Assembly (NCBI RefSeq): GCF_000378225.1
Contig: NZ_KB905142.1
Span: 1 to 64,000 of the forward strand
Direction of reading: 5' to 3'
DNA from: Methylophilus methylotrophus DSM 46235 = ATCC 53528
GTDB lineage: Bacteria > Pseudomonadota > Gammaproteobacteria > Burkholderiales > Methylophilaceae
Length of the DNA stretch: 64,000 nucleotides
This document shows, piece after piece, positions 1-9,496 of the stretch (position 1 is its first letter; the number at the start of each line of letters is the position of its first letter). The notes under the pieces are model-generated. The model saw nothing but the letters and a program-made list of their open reading frames with translations, searched no databases and had not been told where the DNA came from. A program made the position numbers and the translations under genes.

Positions 1-52
1 TGCATGTCACATGTCCCTTGTGGATATGTCAGGCATAACATTACCAGTTATG

Positions 53-166
53 TTTGGGGACAATAGCGGTTTGGAACCACCCCTTCCCATCTCGAACAGG
101 GCCGTGAAACGAACTTGCGCCAATGATAGTGTACTCTTCGTATGCGAAAGTAGGTCATCCCCAAGC
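53..166 (+). rRNA. rrf: 5S ribosomal RNA
   Basis: The stretch has the conserved 5S core (the run around ggaaccacccc, the cgtgaaacg element and the gatagtg/gtaggtcat block). Its two ends, tttgggga and tccccaag, are complementary and form helix I. It lacks an ORF of its own; a short frame crossing it is accidental. It is followed at once by a strong terminator, so it is the last gene of an rRNA operon whose 16S and 23S genes lie left of the window. The ends are good to within a few bases. Confidence 0.95.
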
Positions 167-180
167 TCCTTACACAAAAA

Positions 181-207
181 CCCAGCACAACACTGCTGGG
201 TTTTTTA
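181..207 (+). terminator. rRNA operon terminator
   Basis: A 7-bp GC-rich stem (cccagca / tgctggg) with a 6-nt loop is followed by six T residues. It starts 15 bases after the 5S rRNA, as expected for the end of an rRNA operon. Confidence 0.92.
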
Positions 208-394
208 TTGCTCCGCGCAGTTAGACATGACTATTCGTTAGTCATTATTCTTACTAAACATCAATAATCTTCATTATTGATATCGGTTATGCGTTTGCAC
301 ATCAATAGCATCTAGCTAGCTCGTAACATAAAGTCCGTTCTCGATTGTCTGCTGAAACAAAAGTAAGTGAATCTCTGCATGATAAAATGCTTGG

Positions 395-1102
395 ATGACT
401 CAATACCATGTTTTGATTCCTTGTGCCGGCAGTGGTTCACGCATGCAGAGTGCCTCTCCGAAACAATATTTACCCCTGAACGGGAAACCAATCCTCCGTC
501 ATGCCATCGATATCTTTGAGGCGATGCCTATTGTTAGCCAAATATTTATTGTGATCGCTGCTGCGGATGCCTATTGGTCAGATGAGCTTTTGCAAGGCTG
601 TCATAAAACAAAAGTATTGTCTTGTGGCGGTGAGAGTAGGGCAGCGAGTGTTTATCAGGGCTTACAAGCGCTGGTATCGCAAGTCGATAGTGAGGATTGG
701 GTGTTGGTGCACGACGCTGCGCGTCCAGGTATTGATGCGGAGATAGTGCAGCGATTGATTGATGCAATGCAGGCACAAGATATTGGTGGCTTGCTGGCAT
801 TGCCTTTGGCCGATACCTTGAAGCGTGCAGATGCCACACAGCATGTTTCGGCCACGATTCCGCGTGAGGCATTGTGGCAAGCGCAAACTCCGCAAATGTT
901 CAAAATAGGCATGTTGGAACAAGCATTGGCAAGTTGTTTAGAACGTCAACCTACCGATGAAGCCCAAGCCATGGAATGGGCTGGATATAGTCCCAAACTG
1001 GTATTAGGCGATTTAAAGAATTTAAAAATAACGTATCCGCACGATATTGCCGTGGTTTCGGCATTGATGCAGGCTACGCAGAGCGAACAGGATACACGAT
1101 GA
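395..1102 (+). CDS. ispD: 2-C-methyl-D-erythritol 4-phosphate cytidylyltransferase IspD
   Basis: IspD transfers CMP from CTP to methylerythritol 4-phosphate, the third step of the MEP isoprenoid pathway, in the cytoplasm. The 235-residue length is normal. The N-terminal nucleotide-binding loop PCAGSGSRM with the following [12 protein letters not shown] is intact. The VHDAARP metal-site motif (about residues 105-111) and the LPLADTLK region are also present. The stop overlaps the ispF start in an ATGA, so the two are translationally coupled. No Shine-Dalgarno sequence precedes the ATG; a TAAAAT box ends only seven bases before it, so the mRNA may be leaderless. Confidence 0.96.
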   Translation: MTQYHVLIPCAGSGSRMQSASPKQYLPLNGKPILRHAIDIFEAMPIVSQIFIVIAAADAYWSDELLQGCHKTKVLSCGGESRAASVYQGLQALVSQVDSEDWVLVHDAARPGIDAEIVQRLIDAMQAQDIGGLLALPLADTLKRADATQHVSATIPREALWQAQTPQMFKIGMLEQALASCLERQPTDEAQAMEWAGYSPKLVLGDLKNLKITYPHDIAVVSALMQATQSEQDTR

Positions 1103-1581
1103 TTCCTTTTAGAGTTGGTCACGGTTTTGATGTGCACGCCTTGGTGACGGAGCGAGACTGTATTATTGGTGGCGTGAATATCCCTCATTCTCACGGCCTG
1201 GATGGGCATTCAGATGCAGATGTCTTATTGCATGCGATTTGCGATGCATTATTAGGCGCGGCTGCGTTAGGTGATATTGGCAAACACTTCCCCCCGACAG
1301 ACATGCAATACAAAGGCATTGATTCGCGGACATTATTGCGACATGTGATCGCCTTACTCAATGACAAAGGTTACCTCGTTGGTAATATTGATGCCACTGT
1401 AATTTGCGAGGCGCCAAGACTCGGCAAACATACTGGCCAGATGTGTATCAACATTGCGGCGGATTGCAAGATAGAGACCTCGCAGGTGAATGTGAAGGCG
1501 ACCACTACAGAAAAACTGGGCTTTACCGGGCGTAGCGAGGGTATTGCTGCAGAAGCCGTTTGTATCATTTATTCCAAGTAG
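1099..1581 (+). CDS. ispF: 2-C-methyl-D-erythritol 2,4-cyclodiphosphate synthase IspF
   Basis: IspF cyclises CDP-methylerythritol 2-phosphate to the cyclodiphosphate with release of CMP in the MEP pathway. The 160-residue protein has the N-terminal zinc-site motif GHGFDVH, the family signature [20 protein letters not shown] and the C-terminal [18 protein letters not shown] block that lines the CDP pocket. Its ATG overlaps the ispD stop by four bases. IspD and IspF act two steps apart (with IspE between them), and their pairing is common in proteobacteria. Confidence 0.97.
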   Translation: MIPFRVGHGFDVHALVTERDCIIGGVNIPHSHGLDGHSDADVLLHAICDALLGAAALGDIGKHFPPTDMQYKGIDSRTLLRHVIALLNDKGYLVGNIDATVICEAPRLGKHTGQMCINIAADCKIETSQVNVKATTTEKLGFTGRSEGIAAEAVCIIYSK

Positions 1582-1587
1582 TTTTTT

Positions 1588-3417
1588 ATGCGAGTGTTTA
1601 GCCGTTTTGAGTCATTGGTTTCTCCGTTTCCACGGGAAATCCTCACTCACCTTCCTACCCGTTTCTGGCCTTTTATGTGGGCATGCTCTTATGGCATGCG
1701 CCGTTATATCCTCGTCATGACCGTGCTTACGGCTTGTATTGGTTCGTTCGAGGCACTTTTGTTTGCATTGATGGGTAAGGTGGTTGATAAGCTGACAGCA
1801 ATCTCACCTTCCCAGTTATGGACTACACACCATTCAACCCTATGGTTGGTAGGCGCGATCCTGATGGGCAGTACCTTGATCATCGTCCTGCAAACACTGC
1901 TTAAACACCAGACATTGGCAGGTAACTTTCCAATGCGTTTGCGCTGGCAGTTCCATCAACATATGCTGAATCAAAGCATGGGTTTTTACCAGGATGAGTT
2001 CGCAGGTAGAGTGTCGGCCAAGGTCATGCAAACGGCACTGGCTGTGCGTGAGGTATGGTTTATCCTGGCCGATATTATGGTCTATGTGTTGCTGTATTTC
2101 GCGACCATTGTCACTGTTGTTGGTAGTTTCCATCCATGGATGGTGTTGCCATTCTTAGGCTGGCTGTCATTTTATGCCTGTGCGCTATTCTATTTTATTC
2201 CACGTCTGGCCAAAGTTTCACAACGTCAAGCGGATGCGCGCGCCTTGATGACAGGGCGAATTACGGATGCCTATACCAATATTTCAACCGTGAAGTTATT
2301 TTCGCATGCCGGCCGTGAGGCAGACTATGCACAGTCGGCGATGCAGGAGTTTTTGGATACTGTACATGGTCAAATGCGCATGGTGAGCTGGGTGGAAAGC
2401 ATCAACCACTTTTTAAATATGTGCCTGATTATCGCCAGTGGTAGCATGGTGTTGTGGTTGTGGTCGCAAAGTCTGGTGGCGGCAGGGGCGGTTGCGGCGG
2501 TGATGGCGATGAGTTTGCGCCTCAATGGGATCTCGCATTGGGTGATGTGGGAGCTGACCTCATTGTACGAGCAAATCGGGACCGTGCAGGATGGCATGAA
2601 TACGCTGTCCATCGAAAACCGCGTGGTGGACGTGCCGGATGCCGTGGCCTTAGATGTGCCCAAAGGTGAAGTGGTGTTCCAGCAGGTGAATTTTTCTTAT
2701 GAAAAACAAGCCCCCTTGCTGCAAGATTTTGACCTGCATATTCTGCCGGGAGAGCGTGTCGGCCTGGTGGGGCGGTCCGGCGCCGGCAAGTCGACCATCG
2801 TCAATTTGCTCATGCGTTTTTATGATATCCAGGCTGGACATATCCGCATTGATGGACAGGCGATTGATCGTGTGAAACAGGATTCGTTACGCCAGCAAAT
2901 CGGCATGGTGACTCAAGATACCTCCTTGTTGCACCGTTCAGTGAGAGAAAATATTTTATATGGTCGCCCGGACGCCTCTGACGAGGAAATGATCATGGCT
3001 GCTAAACGCGCAGAAGCCCATGACTTCATACTGACATTACGCGATGCCAAAGGTCGTACCGGTTACGATGCGCATGTTGGTGAGCGCGGCGTTAAATTGT
3101 CTGGCGGCCAACGCCAGCGGATCGCCATTGCGCGTGTCATGCTTAAAAATGCGCCTATTCTGGTGTTGGATGAAGCCACCAGTGCGCTTGATTCTGAAGT
3201 CGAGTTGGCGATCCAGCATCACCTGGCACAATTGATGGAAGGCAAAACCGTGATTGCGATTGCTCACCGACTATCGACCATTGCTGCGATGGATAGACTC
3301 ATTGTATTGGATCACGGCCGTGTTGTTGAAACCGGGACACACCATGAATTGCTGGCTCAGGATGCGATTTACGCTAAATTGTGGACTCATCAAAGTGGTG
3401 GTTTCCTAGGGGAATAA
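1588..3417 (+). CDS. ABC exporter, fused permease and ATPase
   Basis: A 609-residue half-transporter of the MsbA/LmrA-like exporter type. The N-terminal half (about residues 40-330) holds six hydrophobic segments of an ABC transmembrane type 1 domain. The C-terminal half has Walker A GRSGAGKS (near residue 395), the signature LSGGQRQR (near 505), Walker B ILVLDEATSALD (near 525) and the switch histidine in AHRLST. All ATPase motifs are intact. It starts six bases after ispF and may be co-transcribed with it, but nothing indicates a shared function. The substrate cannot be told from sequence; a lipid, peptide or drug is typical of the family. Confidence 0.9.
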   Translation: MRVFSRFESLVSPFPREILTHLPTRFWPFMWACSYGMRRYILVMTVLTACIGSFEALLFALMGKVVDKLTAISPSQLWTTHHSTLWLVGAILMGSTLIIVLQTLLKHQTLAGNFPMRLRWQFHQHMLNQSMGFYQDEFAGRVSAKVMQTALAVREVWFILADIMVYVLLYFATIVTVVGSFHPWMVLPFLGWLSFYACALFYFIPRLAKVSQRQADARALMTGRITDAYTNISTVKLFSHAGREADYAQSAMQEFLDTVHGQMRMVSWVESINHFLNMCLIIASGSMVLWLWSQSLVAAGAVAAVMAMSLRLNGISHWVMWELTSLYEQIGTVQDGMNTLSIENRVVDVPDAVALDVPKGEVVFQQVNFSYEKQAPLLQDFDLHILPGERVGLVGRSGAGKSTIVNLLMRFYDIQAGHIRIDGQAIDRVKQDSLRQQIGMVTQDTSLLHRSVRENILYGRPDASDEEMIMAAKRAEAHDFILTLRDAKGRTGYDAHVGERGVKLSGGQRQRIAIARVMLKNAPILVLDEATSALDSEVELAIQHHLAQLMEGKTVIAIAHRLSTIAAMDRLIVLDHGRVVETGTHHELLAQDAIYAKLWTHQSGGFLGE

Positions 3418-3454
3418 TACACGCTAGAAAAGATTCACTTCATGTTTTAAATTG

Positions 3455-3483
3455 AAACCAGTGCCAAACAGCACTGGTTTTTT
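3455..3483 (+). terminator. terminator after ABC exporter gene
   Basis: A perfect 10-bp stem (aaaccagtgc / gcactggttt) with a 6-nt loop ends in a T run. It separates the ispDF-ABC unit from the secretion operon. Confidence 0.93.
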
Positions 3484-3525
3484 CTTGTGCGATTGCCCGC
3501 TTCAGGCGCCAACCAAATATTACAA

Positions 3526-3553
3526 ATATGACAGACTGTCATATTACCGCCAC
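3526..3553 (+). promoter_or_regulatory. inverted repeat / PHO-box-like site before gspG
   Basis: Positions 3526-3533 and 3537-3544 form a perfect 8-bp inverted repeat, atatgaca-N3-tgtcatat. Read as a direct repeat, CTGTCAT at 3536-3542, a 4-bp A/T spacer and CCGCCAC at 3547-3553 match the PhoB box (CTGTCAT-N4-CTGTCAC) at 12 of 14 positions. It lies 57-84 bases before the gspG ATG, where an activator site would be expected. Whether it is a PhoB site or the operator of another factor is undecided. Confidence 0.4.
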
Positions 3554-3609
3554 TTTTCTGCAATCTAATCTGCTTAGTATTGTCATCAAATTTTCATGGA
3601 GTGTTTACG

Positions 3610-4032
3610 ATGTTTGGTCGTTCTGTCCGCAAAAATCAAGGCTTTACCTTGCTTGAGCTATTGGTCGTGATGGTCATTATAGGTTTGCTGGCGGGCTATG
3701 TTGGACCTAAATACTTCCAGCAGATTGGTAAATCCGAGGTGAAGACAGCCAAGGCACAAATTGCGGCATTGGAACAGGCGCTGGACCAGTACCGACTCGA
3801 CGTCGGGCATTATCCTGCGACTGAACAAGGTTTGCAGGCGCTCATGGCAAATGCGGATAACAATGCGCACTGGAGTGGCCCTTACCTGAAAAAAGAAGTA
3901 CCGAACGACCCTTGGGGTAAACCTTACCAGTACCGTATGCCTGGACAGCATGGTGAATACGATTTGTTTAGTCTGGGCAAGGACGGGCAGGTGGGTGGCA
4001 GCGACGAAGCACAGGATATCACCAACTGGTAA
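3610..4032 (+). CDS. gspG: major pseudopilin GspG
   Basis: The major pseudopilin of a type II secretion system, which polymerises in the periplasm into the piston-like pseudopilus. The 140-residue protein has a short basic leader, the prepilin-peptidase site ending in G before FTLLELL with Glu at +5, and one hydrophobic helix. The GspG C-terminal domain contains VGHYPATEQGLQAL, the PNDPWGKPYQY block and the DLFSLGKDGQ calcium loop. The ATG at 3610 is chosen over an in-frame start at 3580 because it has a Shine-Dalgarno sequence (tggag) eight bases upstream and gives a leader of normal length. It is the first gene of the operon. Confidence 0.95.
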   Translation: MFGRSVRKNQGFTLLELLVVMVIIGLLAGYVGPKYFQQIGKSEVKTAKAQIAALEQALDQYRLDVGHYPATEQGLQALMANADNNAHWSGPYLKKEVPNDPWGKPYQYRMPGQHGEYDLFSLGKDGQVGGSDEAQDITNW

Positions 4033-4038
4033 ACAGCC

Positions 4039-5211
4039 ATGTACTATCAGGCAAAAGTTCTTAATGGCTCCACCCTGACCATGGTCGAGCTGCAAGCAGA
4101 CGATGAGCAGGATGCCTATGCGCAGCTAAAGTCCAAAGGCTTGATGCCAGTGTCGCTGCATGCACAAAAAACAGCGAAAACTTCCAGGCGAGAAGCTTTT
4201 CCATTGGCATTGTTCAGCCAAGAGTTGCTGGCATTGCTAGATTCTGGCCTGAATTTGGTAGAGGCGATTGATGCACTTTCTTTACGCCAGGACCATACGC
4301 GGGCTGTTTTGCAAAGCATCCTGCAATCGCTACAGCAGGGCAAATCTTTTTCTGCGTCGCTGGAGCGCCAGCCGACGGTCTTTCCTCCTCTATATATAGC
4401 CACTGTCAAGGCGGCTGAACGCACCGGTGATCTGGGTAATGCCCTGTCGCGGTATATCGCTTATGACAACCAGGTATCCTTGCTCAAAAAGAAAATCATC
4501 AGTGCCTCGATTTATCCGATGTTGCTGATCGTAGTTGGTGGATTGGTCATTGCTTTTTTAATGGGATTTGTCGTCCCTAAATTCAGCAGTGTGTATGAGG
4601 GTACAGGCGCTGATTTGCCCTGGATGTCACTCATGATGCTTAGATGGGGCGCACTGATTTCACAACATGGCGGAACTATGATGGCGATCTTGGCAGGCAT
4701 GATCATAGGCTTAGTGCTGCTGTTCAAAACGCCTGCTACGCGCCAGTCTCTGCTCAAAGCGATTTGGCGCATTCCGGCGATAGGTGAAAAACTGCATCTT
4801 TACCAGCTTGCCCGTTTCTACCGCACATTAGGCATGTTGTTGGCGGGCGGCACACCCATCATGACGGCGCTAGATTCGCTTGGTGGCTTGTTGGATAGCA
4901 GCATGGCCCGCAGTCTGCAACAGGCGAAAACCATGATCAGCCAAGGTCAGCCACTATCTCAGGCGTTTCAAACAGTAGGGATGACGACGCCCATTGGCGA
5001 ACGCATGCTACTGGTCGGTGAGCGTGGCGGCAACGTCGCACAGATGATGGATAGAATTGCCAGTTTTTATGATGAAGAACTGGCGCGTTGGATCGACTGG
5101 TTTACCAAGTTGTTTGAGCCTTTATTAATGTTGTTTATCGGCTTGGTCATTGGTGTGGTCGTGCTCCTGTTGTATATGCCAATTTTTGAACTGGCAGGGC
5201 AAATCCAATGA
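4039..5211 (+). CDS. gspF: type II secretion inner-membrane platform protein GspF
   Basis: A polytopic inner-membrane protein that couples the GspE ATPase to pseudopilus assembly. The 390 residues comprise an N-terminal ARM-like stretch and two T2SSF repeats, each with an ERTGDLG/GERGGN-type motif. Hydrophobic segments lie near residues 165-190, 210-230 and 355-385. It begins six bases after gspG and its stop overlaps the gspE start by four bases, so it is tightly coupled. Its length is close to that of standard GspF/PilC proteins. Confidence 0.94.
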   Translation: MYYQAKVLNGSTLTMVELQADDEQDAYAQLKSKGLMPVSLHAQKTAKTSRREAFPLALFSQELLALLDSGLNLVEAIDALSLRQDHTRAVLQSILQSLQQGKSFSASLERQPTVFPPLYIATVKAAERTGDLGNALSRYIAYDNQVSLLKKKIISASIYPMLLIVVGGLVIAFLMGFVVPKFSSVYEGTGADLPWMSLMMLRWGALISQHGGTMMAILAGMIIGLVLLFKTPATRQSLLKAIWRIPAIGEKLHLYQLARFYRTLGMLLAGGTPIMTALDSLGGLLDSSMARSLQQAKTMISQGQPLSQAFQTVGMTTPIGERMLLVGERGGNVAQMMDRIASFYDEELARWIDWFTKLFEPLLMLFIGLVIGVVVLLLYMPIFELAGQIQ

Positions 5212-6890
5212 ATCAGCCCTTACCTGTGCTATCCGCCGATCTGCTGTCGCAGGCGCAAATGCAGGCGCTCCAGCAGCAACGACGTGTAATCGAAGTGCTG
5301 GAGGACTTGGTCCCTCTAGACAATGAATCCTTGGTCAGTCAGTTGGCCCATTTGCTGCATTACCCGGTGGCGACCATGCGTGAGATGCGCGAATGGCAAG
5401 TCGCTTTTGAGGTGGTCAGCTATAACGATGCGCAGCAGAAGGAATGTCTGGCGTTTTATGATGCGCAACAAACCCTCATTCTGGTGTTTGCCGACCCATT
5501 TAACCGCCAACTTCTATTGTGGGCTCAACATGCCGTACCGCAGGAGGTTGAATGGCGTTTGGCACACCGGTTAGAGATCAGCGCCTACCTGGCGGGTGAA
5601 GAAGAAACCATGCGCGCCATGGATGGTGTTGGACTGCCTGCCGAGCAGGGGCAAGAGGGCGACGAAGAAGTGGTCATGCAGCTGTCGCTCAAATCTATCC
5701 ACGAAGACGCCAACCCTATTGTCAAGTTGATTAACTCGACGTTGTACGATGCCCTTAAAACCGGGGCCAGTGATATCCATCTGGAAACACATCCGGGCGG
5801 ACTAGCTGTCAAATACCGGGTTGATGGCGTCATGGCCAGTATTGCCAATAGCCCCGGATTGGATAATGCAGAACAGGCGATTTCGCGAATCAAGGTCATG
5901 GCGCAACTGGACATCGCCGAGCGCCGTATTCCGCAGGATGGCCGTTTTAAAGTCCATGCCATGGGGCGCTTGATTGACTTCCGTGTTTCCATCATGCCGA
6001 GTGCATTTGGTGAGGATGCCGTATTGCGGGTGCTGGATAGAAAGGCATTAACTGAGCAGGCGCAAGGTCTGAGCTTGAAAGCCCTGGGATTTGATGCAGA
6101 TGTCATCGCCCGCTTCAGGAAACTGGCCAGTGAACCCTATGGCATGGTACTGGTCACCGGGCCCACCGGTAGCGGCAAAACCACTTCACTCTATGCCGCG
6201 ATTTCGGAAGTGAATACGGGTTTCGACAAAATCATCACCATTGAAGACCCGGTGGAATATCAATTACCTGGCGTACTGCAAATCCCGGTCAATGAAAAAA
6301 AAGGCCTGACGTTTGCTCGTGGCCTGCGTTCTATTTTGCGGCATGACCCCGACAAAATCATGGTCGGTGAAATCCGTGATGCCGAAACCGCCCAGATTGC
6401 CGTGCAGGCTGCACTCACCGGCCACCTCGTGTTTTCTACCGTGCATGCCAATAGTGTGCTGGATGTGATTGGCCGTTTTATGCACATGGGGGTGGATCCT
6501 TACCATTTTGTCTCCGCCGTGAATGGCATTATCGCCCAGCGCCTGGTACGCGCCTTGTGTCCGCAATGCGCAGAACCGTTTGTGCCAGATGAGGAAATGG
6601 TTACTGCCTCCGGATTGACTTTGGAGCAAGCATCCAACATGCAGTTCAAGCATGCCAAAGGCTGCGGTCACTGCCGCGGCACTGGTTACAAAGGGCGTAA
6701 AGCCGTCGCAGAAATACTGGTGCTCAATGATGAGTTGCGCGAGATGATTATCGCTCGGCAACCGATACGACAATTAAAAGAAGCCGCGGCCAGGAATGGC
6801 ATGCGCACCATCCGCGAAGCCGCGGTGAGCGCTGTGGCCGAAGGCATGACCAGTTTGCAGGAGATCAACCGTGTCACGTTTATTGCCTGA
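5208..6890 (+). CDS. gspE: type II secretion ATPase GspE
   Basis: A cytoplasmic hexameric ATPase driving pseudopilus assembly. The 560-residue protein has an N-terminal GspE_N-like domain and a core with Walker A GPTGSGKTTS (near residue 318). The Asp box (ITIEDPVEYQ), the Walker B region (DPDKIMVGEIRDAETA) and the His box (TGHLVFSTVHAN) follow. Two cysteine pairs, CPQC and CGHC (about residues 451-490), form the zinc-binding tetracysteine motif typical of GspE/PilB. It overlaps gspF at its start and the next gene by 20 bases at its end. Confidence 0.95.
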   Translation: MNQPLPVLSADLLSQAQMQALQQQRRVIEVLEDLVPLDNESLVSQLAHLLHYPVATMREMREWQVAFEVVSYNDAQQKECLAFYDAQQTLILVFADPFNRQLLLWAQHAVPQEVEWRLAHRLEISAYLAGEEETMRAMDGVGLPAEQGQEGDEEVVMQLSLKSIHEDANPIVKLINSTLYDALKTGASDIHLETHPGGLAVKYRVDGVMASIANSPGLDNAEQAISRIKVMAQLDIAERRIPQDGRFKVHAMGRLIDFRVSIMPSAFGEDAVLRVLDRKALTEQAQGLSLKALGFDADVIARFRKLASEPYGMVLVTGPTGSGKTTSLYAAISEVNTGFDKIITIEDPVEYQLPGVLQIPVNEKKGLTFARGLRSILRHDPDKIMVGEIRDAETAQIAVQAALTGHLVFSTVHANSVLDVIGRFMHMGVDPYHFVSAVNGIIAQRLVRALCPQCAEPFVPDEEMVTASGLTLEQASNMQFKHAKGCGHCRGTGYKGRKAVAEILVLNDELREMIIARQPIRQLKEAAARNGMRTIREAAVSAVAEGMTSLQEINRVTFIA

Positions 6891-7707
6891 TATTCGGTGG
6901 TGCGGTTTAACCAGGATACTGGTTTTGTCTGACCAGTTGTGGGCTGAGCATTGGCCAGCGGGTTTGCGTTCGCGCCGGGTAGTTGTGCAGGTCGCTTGGC
7001 CTGGCCCACAAGACCAGCCTCTTTCAGCGGCCTTGCAGGCCGGCTTGTCCCAACTCCCAGCGACACGTTGGCAACGCATAGAAGTTTATCTGGCAGACAG
7101 GCATGTGCATTTGCTGCTATTACCCGCGATGGCGCAGTCATTACAAGTATTTAGCTGGTCTGGTGAAGAGCAATTGGCTTATGCGCGAGCTGTGTTGATG
7201 CAAACGTATGGTGAAACCGCGCGTATATGGCCATTTCGTTTGCAGGATATCCGCCAGCCACAAGATTGCCTGTTAGCGGCAATCCCTGCACTGCAATCAA
7301 CGGAGTTGCATGAATTACTGAAAGGAAGCGCGGTGCAATGGTCAGTGCAGCCATATGCTTCGGCCTTGTGGGCACGCACACGCTTACCTGAGAGTGGGAG
7401 TGTGCTCATGGCAGAATCCCAGATGTTGCGCCTGATACAGTTAGAGCAAGGCCGTATTTTGCATGTGTCCAGCTTGGCAGTTGACCTGTCTGACCTGGCG
7501 TCAATCACCGCCTGGCTGATGCGTGAACGTACCTTGCTGAGCGTCCAAGCCTCCGCATGTTACTGGCTTATCGAGCCAGGTTGCAGTGCCATGGCCATGA
7601 CAGGCGGCCATGTAAAACAGGCATTGTCTGCACACTTTCCCCTGCAAAATTTATATGCTACGCATGCGGTGACCACCTTGTGGCAGGAGGTGATGCATGT
7701 GGCTTGA
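6871..7707 (+). CDS. GspL/PilM-position protein of the secretion operon
   Basis: A 278-residue protein without a recognisable catalytic motif. From its place between the ATPase and PilN-like genes it should be the cytoplasmic actin-like PilM/GspL component that recruits the ATPase. The sequence alone shows no clear PilM motifs and no strong membrane segment, so the assignment rests mainly on gene order. The GTG start lies inside gspE and has a clear Shine-Dalgarno sequence (aggaga at 6859-6864); the end overlaps the next gene by 11 bases. Confidence 0.55.
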   Translation: MSRLLPDIRWCGLTRILVLSDQLWAEHWPAGLRSRRVVVQVAWPGPQDQPLSAALQAGLSQLPATRWQRIEVYLADRHVHLLLLPAMAQSLQVFSWSGEEQLAYARAVLMQTYGETARIWPFRLQDIRQPQDCLLAAIPALQSTELHELLKGSAVQWSVQPYASALWARTRLPESGSVLMAESQMLRLIQLEQGRILHVSSLAVDLSDLASITAWLMRERTLLSVQASACYWLIEPGCSAMAMTGGHVKQALSAHFPLQNLYATHAVTTLWQEVMHVA

Positions 7708-8263
7708 TCCTGATTACCAGCTGGAGTTTTCCCGGCCAGCATTTGCCTGGCGCAGGTTGCGTTGGCCAGGCGGGCTGGTGATGCTGGGCCTCGCAGCATT
7801 GGTTGCCGTCGAATACAACCGGGTGGTTGATCAGCAGTCGCAATTGCAAATATTGGTAGAACGCCAGCAACAACTTGTTGCCTTGGGTGCCAATCAGGTC
7901 CAATCCGCGCCCGCACCGCTACAGGTAGTCGCCAAGCAGGCTGCGGTCAAACTGAGCCAGCCTCAACAAAAAGCAGCAGAAAAAATTGTGCAGCAGCTAA
8001 ATGTGCGCTGGTTTGATTTGCTGCAGGCGCTGGAATCGCAGCAGGTACCAGAGATTGCCTTGTTGCAGCTATTGCCGGATGCCAACCGGGGGCAATTTGT
8101 GCTCTCTGGAGAAGCAAAGAGCTACCAGGCCTTGCTCAAGTATGTTAGCCAATTGCAAACAGTGGAGGCGCTTGACCAGGTGCATTTGCAGAAACACCAG
8201 GTCAACGAAAGCCATCCACAACGTCCGGTCAGTTTTGAAATCCAGGGAGGGTGGCAGCCATGA
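7697..8263 (+). CDS. PilN/GspL-like bitopic assembly protein
   Basis: A 188-residue protein with one hydrophobic segment near residues 28-45, a short cytoplasmic N-terminus and a periplasmic domain that begins with a Gln-rich, probably coiled-coil stretch. This layout is that of PilN (Fimbrial assembly family) or the periplasmic part of GspL. A strong aggagg sits at 7684-7689, inside the preceding gene. The stop overlaps the next start in an ATGA. It is likely part of the inner-membrane platform between ATPase and secretin. Confidence 0.65.
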   Translation: MWLDPDYQLEFSRPAFAWRRLRWPGGLVMLGLAALVAVEYNRVVDQQSQLQILVERQQQLVALGANQVQSAPAPLQVVAKQAAVKLSQPQQKAAEKIVQQLNVRWFDLLQALESQQVPEIALLQLLPDANRGQFVLSGEAKSYQALLKYVSQLQTVEALDQVHLQKHQVNESHPQRPVSFEIQGGWQP

Positions 8264-8877
8264 GTCAGTTGCGTTTGCCAACCCTCATGACCTTGCTGTG
8301 GCTGGTGCGCCGCTGCTCCTGGTATCTGGGCTGGATACCTATGCTGGTTTCCGGCATGTTGTTACTGATATGGGCAGGATTACTGCAGCAGCAAGCAGCC
8401 CAAGAAATACAAATCGATGCGCTGCAAAGCGACATCCGCCAACTGGCCATCAAACCAGTGGAACAGGCACCACAGGAAACTGTTGTGATCGAAAAAGTGC
8501 AGACCGTGACGCCTGAGCCGGTCCAACTGTCTTCGCTTTGGCAGCAATTACCTGCTTTTAGTGATTTATCTCCCCGCATGATACAGATCGCCAACCTGGC
8601 GCAAAAACGGCAAATACTGCTTAACGTGGGGGATTACCAATGGCAGGCGCATCAAGTTAAAGATGCCAGCCATGACATTCAGCAGTTTGATATGCGTTTC
8701 ACTATCCAGGCTGATTACATCACCTGCAGACAGTTTATCCTGGATGTATTGCGCAAATATCCTTCAATGGCATTGACCGGATTAGAGCTGCGTAAAAATG
8801 AAACGGTGCAGCCGACCATTGAGGCCACACTGACATTTTCAGTGTTTATCCGCGGAGAACAGGCACATGCCTCCTGA
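8260..8877 (+). CDS. PilO/GspM-like bitopic assembly protein
   Basis: A 205-residue protein with one N-terminal membrane segment (about residues 22-45), a coiled-coil stretch (QQQAAQEIQIDALQSDIRQL) and a C-terminal ferredoxin-like domain, the PilO/GspM pattern. The ATG at 8260 forms an ATGA with the upstream stop and has agggagg nine bases upstream. A GTG at 8251 is less likely because it abuts that site. It should pair with the PilN-like protein in the inner-membrane ring. The end overlaps the next gene by 11 bases. Confidence 0.65.
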   Translation: MSQLRLPTLMTLLWLVRRCSWYLGWIPMLVSGMLLLIWAGLLQQQAAQEIQIDALQSDIRQLAIKPVEQAPQETVVIEKVQTVTPEPVQLSSLWQQLPAFSDLSPRMIQIANLAQKRQILLNVGDYQWQAHQVKDASHDIQQFDMRFTIQADYITCRQFILDVLRKYPSMALTGLELRKNETVQPTIEATLTFSVFIRGEQAHAS

Positions 8878-9496
8878 TTCCAAAGCTGCCACCTCCCCGA
8901 TAGTATGGGTTGCATTTCTGTTTACGCTGGGGCTAGTGTATTGGCAATGGTCGCAAGAGGGCAGCACTGTCCCATCTGAAAACATGTTGGCCAAACCAGC
9001 CTTGCCATCACGATCCCCCGCTACCGAGGCTGTCACTAGCCCCGAATCAGTAAGGGCCGAGGAGCCTGATGTTACCAATGCTTCTGACACATCATCCGAA
9101 GTAGCCACCTACTTTACACGTGCGCTACCTGTAAAAAAAGCCAGTCATGTTTTATTTGCCGCGCATGAGTGGTTGCCCCCGCCACCTAAACCACAACCGC
9201 CACCGCCACCCCAGGCACCACCGTTACCTTATGCCTATGTTGGCAGCATGCAGGATGTCGCAGAGAGTGACATCGTCATTCTCTTGCAACAGAAAAAACT
9301 ATTGTTACCCAAAATTGGTAGCAAGGTCAGTCCACAGTGGCGGCTGGACCGTGAAGATGCCCAAGCGGTGTATTTCACTTATTTGCCGCTAAATAAAGTA
9401 GTGAAGTTAAGTAAAACAAAAACAGTCACAGCCAGCCAGCGCCAGGCCCCTGCCAACGCTGAAAACAATTATTCAGAAGAAATGTTTAACCAATGA
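8867..9496 (+). CDS. proline-rich PilP/GspC-like linker protein
   Basis: A 209-residue bitopic protein: a membrane segment near residues 10-25, a long low-complexity periplasmic linker ending in a proline-rich run (PPPPKPQPPPPPQAPPLPY, about residues 100-120), then a small beta domain with the PYAYVGSMQD start seen in PilP/GspC homology regions. Such proteins bridge the inner-membrane complex to the secretin. The position directly before the secretin gene fits. The stop overlaps the secretin start by four bases. Confidence 0.6.
   Translation: MPPDSKAATSPIVWVAFLFTLGLVYWQWSQEGSTVPSENMLAKPALPSRSPATEAVTSPESVRAEEPDVTNASDTSSEVATYFTRALPVKKASHVLFAAHEWLPPPPKPQPPPPPQAPPLPYAYVGSMQDVAESDIVILLQQKKLLLPKIGSKVSPQWRLDREDAQAVYFTYLPLNKVVKLSKTKTVTASQRQAPANAENNYSEEMFNQ

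Noticed and set aside
5585-6106. A 173-codon minus-strand frame inside gspE
   Set aside because: Antisense shadow of a conserved ATPase gene.
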